Part shown: positions 6,573 to 9,515 of the stretch, piece by piece
How the letters are laid out: every line of letters begins with the position of its first letter
Numbering within the stretch: the stretch's first letter is position 1
Assembly: GCA_025934635.1 (NCBI GenBank)
Contig: JAICWX010000330.1
Span: 1 to 9,515, forward strand
Direction: 5' to 3'
Length of the DNA: 9,515 nucleotides
From: Streptosporangiaceae bacterium
GTDB taxonomy: Bacteria > Actinomycetota > Actinomycetes > Streptosporangiales > Streptosporangiaceae
The notes under the pieces: model-generated
What the model was told of the DNA's origin: nothing
The model's database searches: none
What the model saw: the letters and a program-made list of their open reading frames with translations, nothing else
Position numbers and translations under genes: made by a program

Positions 6573-7681
6573 GGCTTCAGGACCAAGATACCGGCGTCGT
6601 CCCGGTGGATGCCCGCCGCGCCGAGCAGCACGGCCGCGATGAGCAGCGGGTCCCTGGTCTCGAGGCCGGGCAGGGCGGCCGCCTCCCAGCGGTTGCTGAT
6701 CCCGTCGGAGTGCAGGATGACGGCCGCGCCGGGCGGCAGCTCGTACTCGAACTGGCGGATGGTCCGCGCCTGGACCCCGGCGATGCCGGGGATGGAGATC
6801 ATGCTCTTGCGGCGGCCCTGGCCCAGAATCGACGCCGCGATGTTGCCCAGGCCCGAGAACCGGGCGACGCCGCCGCCGAGCTGGACGACGCCGACGGCGG
6901 CGCCGCGGGTGCCCGCCATCCGCCGGTGCATCCGCCCGAGCAGCGTGGCCGGGTCGCCGGCCGGATCATCGAGGAACGCGGTGACGCCCTCGGCGGCCGC
7001 CGCCGCGGCCAGCGGGCCGTGGCCGAGGCCGTCGCACATCACGGCGGTGATCGTAGCCCCCAGCTGGACCGCCCCGTAGGCGTCACCGCACTCGGTCTCC
7101 CCGGTAATAGGCCTGATGAGCCCGGCCCAGGGGGGTATGGGGGGGCGGGTAGCTCCTCCCCCGGGGGGTATGGGGGGGCGGGTAGCTCCCCCATGATCGG
7201 GGGGGTATGGGGGGGTCGTCCCCCCGATCGACAGAGCCTTGAACCGCGCGGCCAGGGCGGTCCCGCGGCCGGGGCGGGAGTACAGGTCGCAGGAATCGGC
7301 CAGCCGCCGGATCGCGCCCAGGCCGATGCCCAGCGTGCCCGCCGTGGAGTGGCCGTCGCGCAGGACCACGTCCACATCGGCCAGTCCAGGACCGGCGTCG
7401 ATGGTGACGAGGTCGATCCCGGGCGGGTCGCCGTCCCGGTTCACGCCTAGCCCCAGCGCTCCCTCGGCGGCGTGCTTATGCAGGTTGGAGGCTGCTTCGG
7501 TGACGGCGAGGGCGAGCTGGTCCGCCCGGGCGGCGGGGAACTGCAGCCGGTCAGCCATGGTCAGCGCGGCGGTCCGGCAGGCGGCCACCGCGCTGGCGTC
7601 CTCCACTCCGATCCACCGCCGGTCCTGCGGTGGCGGCGCCTGGAGCGGCCAGTCCCGGGGGGCCGGGTTCAGCGGGACCAC
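6569..7681 (-). CDS. Fused RsbT-like ATPase and RsbX-like SpoIIE/PP2C phosphatase
   Basis: This 370-residue protein joins two switch enzymes. Residues about 22-148 are an RsbT-type GHKL kinase domain: N-box AVTEAASNLHKHA (Glu62, Asn66), DAGPG (Asp96) and TLGIGLGAIRRL (116-127). A Pro/Gly-rich linker (about 153-190) contains two copies of GGATRPPIPP. Residues about 195-370 are a small PP2C domain like RsbX, with Asp200 (GDAYG), Asp217 (CDGLGHG), Asp326 (LHSDGIS) and Asp361/362 (RDDAGI). Both halves look active. In Bacillus subtilis RsbX removes phosphates from RsbR and RsbS and so resets the stressosome; the position right after an RST set supports the same role here. The start is GTG at 7679-7681, overlapping the rsbT stop by 13 bases with a poor ribosome binding site. 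A GTG at residue 26 is an alternative, but it would trim the start of the first domain. Confidence 0.92.
   Translation of the reverse strand: MVPLNPAPRDWPLQAPPPQDRRWIGVEDASAVAACRTAALTMADRLQFPAARADQLALAVTEAASNLHKHAAEGALGLGVNRDGDPPGIDLVTIDAGPGLADVDVVLRDGHSTAGTLGIGLGAIRRLADSCDLYSRPGRGTALAARFKALSIGGTTPPYPPDHGGATRPPIPPGGGATRPPIPPWAGLIRPITGETECGDAYGAVQLGATITAVMCDGLGHGPLAAAAAAEGVTAFLDDPAGDPATLLGRMHRRMAGTRGAAVGVVQLGGGVARFSGLGNIAASILGQGRRKSMISIPGIAGVQARTIRQFEYELPPGAAVILHSDGISNRWEAAALPGLETRDPLLIAAVLLGAAGIHRDDAGILVLKP
7131..7215. repeat. Three G-run repeats with G-quadruplex potential, in the linker of the kinase/phosphatase fusion
   Basis: On the plus strand GGGGGTATGGGGGGGCGGG followed by TAGCTCC occurs at 7131-7156 and again at 7164-7189. 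A shorter third copy (G run, TAT, seven G, then T) lies at 7199-7215. Each block has enough runs of three or more G with short loops to meet the usual G-quadruplex pattern. The gene is on the minus strand, so the G-rich strand is the transcribed template. Copies one and two are 33 bases apart and in frame; the third is read in another frame (PPYPP instead of PPIPP). Confidence 0.9.
7195..7229. repeat. Perfect 10-base inverted repeat with 15-base loop
   Basis: GATCGGGGGG at 7195-7204 is the exact reverse complement of CCCCCCGATC at 7220-7229. The loop carries another seven-G run. It lies inside the linker-coding stretch of the kinase/phosphatase fusion and could fold as a hairpin in the mRNA or in single-stranded DNA. 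There is no adjacent T run, so it is not a standard terminator. Confidence 0.8.
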
Positions 7682-8064
7682 TTGGTGACTACCACGCTGG
7701 TGCCGCTGCCCGGCTTGGAGGTGAGCTCGAACTCGTCGACCAGCCGCCGGGCGCCGGACAGCCCCAGGCCCAGGCCGCCGCCCGAGGTCCAGCCGTCGGT
7801 CAGGGCCAGGTCGACGTCGGTGATGCCGGGACCGTCGTCGGTGAAGCCGATCCGGACGCCGGGCTTGCCGGTCCCCGAGGCGACGACGTCGACGCGGGCC
7901 GTGCCGCCGCCCCCGTGCACCAGGGCGTTGCGGGCGAGCTCGCTGGCCGCCGTCACGAGCTTGGTCTGGTCGACCAGGGAAAGGCCGCTCTGCGCCGCCA
8001 CCGCCCGTACCTGCTGCCGAACACGGACTACATCGTCCCCGGTCCTGATCGGCAGCTCCGCCAT
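7669..8064 (-). CDS. rsbT: RsbT-like serine/threonine switch kinase
   Basis: This 131-residue single-domain GHKL kinase has an intact ATP site: N-box ASELARNALVHGGGG (Glu42, Asn46), DDGPGI (Asp76) and GGGLGLGLSGARRLVDEF (95-112). The length and motifs match RsbT, the kinase that phosphorylates RsbR and RsbS and, once released from the stressosome, activates an RsbU-type phosphatase. The third position in an R-S-T gene order separates it from the similar RsbW. The ATG overlaps the rsbS stop by one base (TGATG) and has no clear ribosome binding site, so translation is probably coupled. Its release targets could be the receiver-phosphatase or the PAS-GAF-phosphatase encoded further down the operon; that is inference. 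Confidence 0.92.
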   Translation of the reverse strand: MAELPIRTGDDVVRVRQQVRAVAAQSGLSLVDQTKLVTAASELARNALVHGGGGTARVDVVASGTGKPGVRIGFTDDGPGITDVDLALTDGWTSGGGLGLGLSGARRLVDEFELTSKPGSGTSVVVTKWSR

Positions 8065-8417
8065 CAGGCGCTGCCGTTCAGCATCGCCAGGCCCTTCTCG
8101 GCGTTCAGCGCGGTACGCACGCCGCGCAGCGACAGGCCGAGCTCGGTCAGCGTGATGGCCACGGCCGGCCGCATGCCGACCAGGACCGTCTCGGCGTCGA
8201 ACAGCCGCGAGATGGACCCGATGGTGGCCAGCATCCGGCCGATGAAGGAATCGACGATCTCCACCGCGGTGATGTCGATGATCACGCCGCGCGCGCCGCT
8301 GGCGGCCAGTTCCTCGGCCAGGTCCTCCTGCAGCCGCATGACGCTCTCGTCCTGCAGGTCGATCTGGATGGAGACGAAGAGCGTCGACCCGAGCTTGAGG
8401 ATCGGCACGCGTTCCAT
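8064..8417 (-). CDS. rsbS: RsbS-like STAS-domain antagonist
   Basis: This 117-residue protein is a lone STAS domain beginning MERVPILKLGSTLFVSIQ, very like RsbS of the Bacillus stressosome. The phosphorylation site is preserved: Ser57 in EIVDSFIGR corresponds to Ser59 of Bacillus RsbS. The typical GVIIDITAV and VLVGMRPAVAITLTELG segments surround it. RsbS sequesters RsbT and lets go when phosphorylated by it. The reading frame stays open upstream to about 8768, but the STAS fold starts at the ATG at 8415-8417, which overlaps the rsbR stop by one base (TGATG), so I chose that start. The ribosome binding site is weak, in keeping with coupled translation. Confidence 0.93.
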   Translation of the reverse strand: MERVPILKLGSTLFVSIQIDLQDESVMRLQEDLAEELAASGARGVIIDITAVEIVDSFIGRMLATIGSISRLFDAETVLVGMRPAVAITLTELGLSLRGVRTALNAEKGLAMLNGSA

Positions 8418-9238
8418 CAGGCCGTGCCGATCTTGTGCCCGGTGCGGCTCAGCGCGTGCGCGAGCGCGTCGGCGAGCGATGCCTTGGTGGCGATGTCGCC
8501 GAACTCGATGCCGAGGGCCACGATCGTCTGCGCGACCTGCGGCCTGATCCCGCTGATGATGCACTCGGCGCCGAGCAGCCGGACGGCGCTCACCGTCTTG
8601 AGCAGGTGCTGGGCCACCTCGGTGTCCACCGTCGGCACCCCGGTGATGTCCAGCACCGCGTGCTCCGCGCCGGTCGCGACCAGGGTCTCGAGCAGCTTCT
8701 CCATGACCAGCTGGGTGCGGGCCGAGTCGAGCGTGCCGACCAGCGGCACCGCGATGATGCCGTCCCACAGCCGGATCACCGGCGTGGTCAGCTCGAGCAT
8801 GGACGCGGCCTGGTCGGAGATGATCTGCTCGCGGGCCGTCGCGTAGGTCTCGAAGGTGTGCAAGCCCAGGTCGTCCATCATCCGGGAGAAGGATAGGTAC
8901 TCCGGCACCAGGTCGGCGGTGTCGGCCACCAGCTCGTAGACCGCGTCCTTGAGTGCGAATATCCCGAGGGCGGTCTCGCTCGGCGTGAACCCGTTCCGCG
9001 CGCGGGACCGGGACAGCTCGGCCAGCGCCGCCCGGAGCTCGCCGGCCGCGTGCTCGTCGGCGGCGGACATGGACCTGAGCACCAGCGAGTACAGGTCATC
9101 GAGCTCGCGCCGGACCTCGGTGGCGGAACTGCGGCCGCGCAGGCCGGTCACCACGAGCTCGGTCCACCGGCCGACGACCTTGTCCTGGTGGTCGCGCAGG
9201 TACGCGGCCATCCGCCCCTGGCTGTTATCAACGTCCAT
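8417..9238 (-). CDS. rsbR: RsbR-like stressosome co-antagonist
   Basis: This 273-residue protein has an all-helical N-terminal sensor region (about 1-145, RDHQDKVVGRWTELV onward) and a C-terminal STAS domain (about 152-268). The N-terminal region resembles the RsbRD-type domain more than the globin-like domain of RsbRA, so the signal it senses is unknown. In the STAS domain, Thr206 in GVPTVDTEVA matches the Thr205 phospho-site of Bacillus RsbR. Ser172 in VGTLDSAR sits where Thr171 is expected. RsbR proteins build the stressosome with RsbS and modulate its response. It is the first gene of the seven-gene operon. The ATG at 9236-9238 has only a poor, distant AGGA upstream; a -10-like TAGGAT lies 9 bases before it, so the mRNA may be nearly leaderless. 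Confidence 0.93.
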   Translation of the reverse strand: MDVDNSQGRMAAYLRDHQDKVVGRWTELVVTGLRGRSSATEVRRELDDLYSLVLRSMSAADEHAAGELRAALAELSRSRARNGFTPSETALGIFALKDAVYELVADTADLVPEYLSFSRMMDDLGLHTFETYATAREQIISDQAASMLELTTPVIRLWDGIIAVPLVGTLDSARTQLVMEKLLETLVATGAEHAVLDITGVPTVDTEVAQHLLKTVSAVRLLGAECIISGIRPQVAQTIVALGIEFGDIATKASLADALAHALSRTGHKIGTA

Positions 9239-9247
9239 GGGTACGCA

Positions 9248-9253
9248 ATCCTA
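9248..9253 (-). promoter_or_regulatory. Candidate -10 element of the rsbR operon
   Basis: The minus strand reads TAGGAT, a common actinobacterial -10 form, ending 9 bases before the rsbR ATG. Transcription would begin about 2-3 bases before the start codon, giving a nearly leaderless mRNA. The best spaced -35 (TACCTG, 17-base spacer) is poor, so this is tentative. Confidence 0.35.
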
Positions 9254-9275
9254 TGCACTGGGTTGCCCATCAGGT

Positions 9276-9296
9276 ATGTACCGCCCAACAGTACAT
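9276..9296. promoter_or_regulatory. Inverted repeat ATGTAC-N9-GTACAT, possible operator
   Basis: ATGTAC at 9276-9281 and GTACAT at 9291-9296 form a perfect 6-base dyad with a 9-base spacer, in the gap between the divergent rsbR operon and the STAS gene. Half-site centres 15 bases apart do not match a full helical turn exactly. A regulator binding here could affect both directions. The binding protein is unknown. Confidence 0.35.
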
Positions 9297-9356
9297 CCGC
9301 CCATGGTTCACCCGAGCTGACCGCACCGTATGGCAGCAGGACCCGGGGCCCGGGAA

Positions 9357-9362
9357 TACGAT
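9357..9362 (+). promoter_or_regulatory. Candidate -10 element of the divergent STAS gene
   Basis: TACGAT fits the actinobacterial TANNNT -10 pattern and would start transcription near 9369, leaving about 50 bases of leader before the GTG at 9421. No good -35 is visible at the right spacing; the upstream stretch is a GC-rich near-palindrome (CCCGGGGCCCGGG). Tentative. Confidence 0.3.
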
Positions 9363-9420
9363 TCTGGGTGACCGCCACCGGTCCGACCCATCTTGTCCGC
9401 CAACTCGGGGGGAGCGCAGA

Positions 9421-9515
9421 GTGCCGGAGCTCCGCATATCGCTGGAACCTCACGGTGACAGCGTGGTCGTGAGCGTCGTGGGCGAGCTCGACGTCGTCTC
9501 GAAACAGCAGTTCGA
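9421..9515 (+). CDS. STAS-domain anti-sigma factor antagonist (RsbV-like), N-terminal part
   Basis: Thirty-one codons are present before the window ends. The translation starts MPELRISLEPHGDSVVV and continues SVVGELDVVSKQQF. The V-x-G-E-L-D motif after a beta strand is the hallmark of RsbV/SpoIIAA-type STAS domains, which bind an anti-sigma kinase and are controlled by serine or threonine phosphorylation. The start is GTG at 9421-9423 with GGGGGGAG ending 6 bases upstream, a strong ribosome binding site. The phospho-site lies beyond the window. The gene is divergent from the rsbR operon, so it is a plausible substrate of the two RsbU/RsbP-like phosphatases encoded there; this is inference. 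It could instead be another STAS regulator with further domains. Confidence 0.8.
   Translation, partial: MPELRISLEPHGDSVVVSVVGELDVVSKQQF

Noticed and set aside
5442..7079. Plus-strand open frame of 545 codons
   Set aside because: Antisense to the histidine kinase and the kinase/phosphatase fusion, with no recognisable motifs.
7158..7167. CCCCCGGGGG palindrome considered as a terminator stem
   Set aside because: It is inside a coding sequence, has no loop and no T run, and is a by-product of the G-run repeat.
8418..8768. N-terminal extension of the rsbS frame
   Set aside because: The extension is Arg/Gly/His-rich shadow sequence overlapping rsbR; the STAS domain starts at the ATG at 8417, which overlaps the rsbR stop by one base.
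9259..9269. Small stem TGGG-TTG-CCCA between the candidate promoter elements
   Set aside because: Four-base arms with a three-base loop are too short to support a regulatory claim.
9050..9472. Plus-strand frame running through the intergenic region
   Set aside because: It overlaps rsbR antisense and is out of frame with the STAS gene, which has a strong ribosome binding site and the V-x-G-E-L-D motif.

Overview
The window is GC-rich throughout, with tightly packed genes, GTG and TTG starts, long spurious antisense frames and partner-switching (Rsb/SpoIIE-type) regulators. This points to a high-GC actinomycete; the genus cannot be decided from the sequence alone.

Layout, left to right. Positions 1-467 hold the 5' part of a minus-strand ATP-grasp ligase cut by the window edge. 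Positions 483-1229 hold a minus-strand alpha/beta-hydrolase (esterase-like) 15 bases upstream of it, probably co-transcribed. After a 140-base gap comes a block of seven minus-strand genes (1370-9238). Transcription runs from 9238 down to 1370: RsbR-like co-antagonist, RsbS-like antagonist, RsbT-like switch kinase, a fused RsbT-like kinase/PP2C phosphatase, a hybrid histidine kinase, a receiver-PP2C phosphatase, and a PAS-GAF-PP2C phosphatase. All seven are joined by overlaps of 1, 4 or 13 bases, so they almost certainly form one operon. A 182-base intergenic region (9239-9420) separates this operon from a divergent plus-strand STAS-domain (RsbV-like) gene whose first 31 codons are in the window.

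Inferred logic: RsbR and RsbS form a stressosome-like core that holds RsbT, and the PP2C half of the fusion is placed to act like RsbX and reset the core. The hybrid kinase adds a two-component input, and the receiver-PP2C and PAS-GAF-PP2C proteins resemble RsbU/RsbP-type phosphatases that dephosphorylate an RsbV-type antagonist, perhaps the divergent gene. No RsbW-like anti-sigma factor dedicated to a sigma factor, no sigma factor and no Hpt domain are visible, so the final output lies outside the window.

The most unusual local features are: a tract of nearly pure G runs repeated three times inside the linker of the kinase/phosphatase fusion; a kinase whose N-terminal RsbT-like domain has lost its ATP-site residues; a receiver with Asp in place of the invariant Lys; and an exact tandem heptapeptide repeat in the PAS-GAF-PP2C protein. 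No tRNA, rRNA, CRISPR or insertion sequence was seen.
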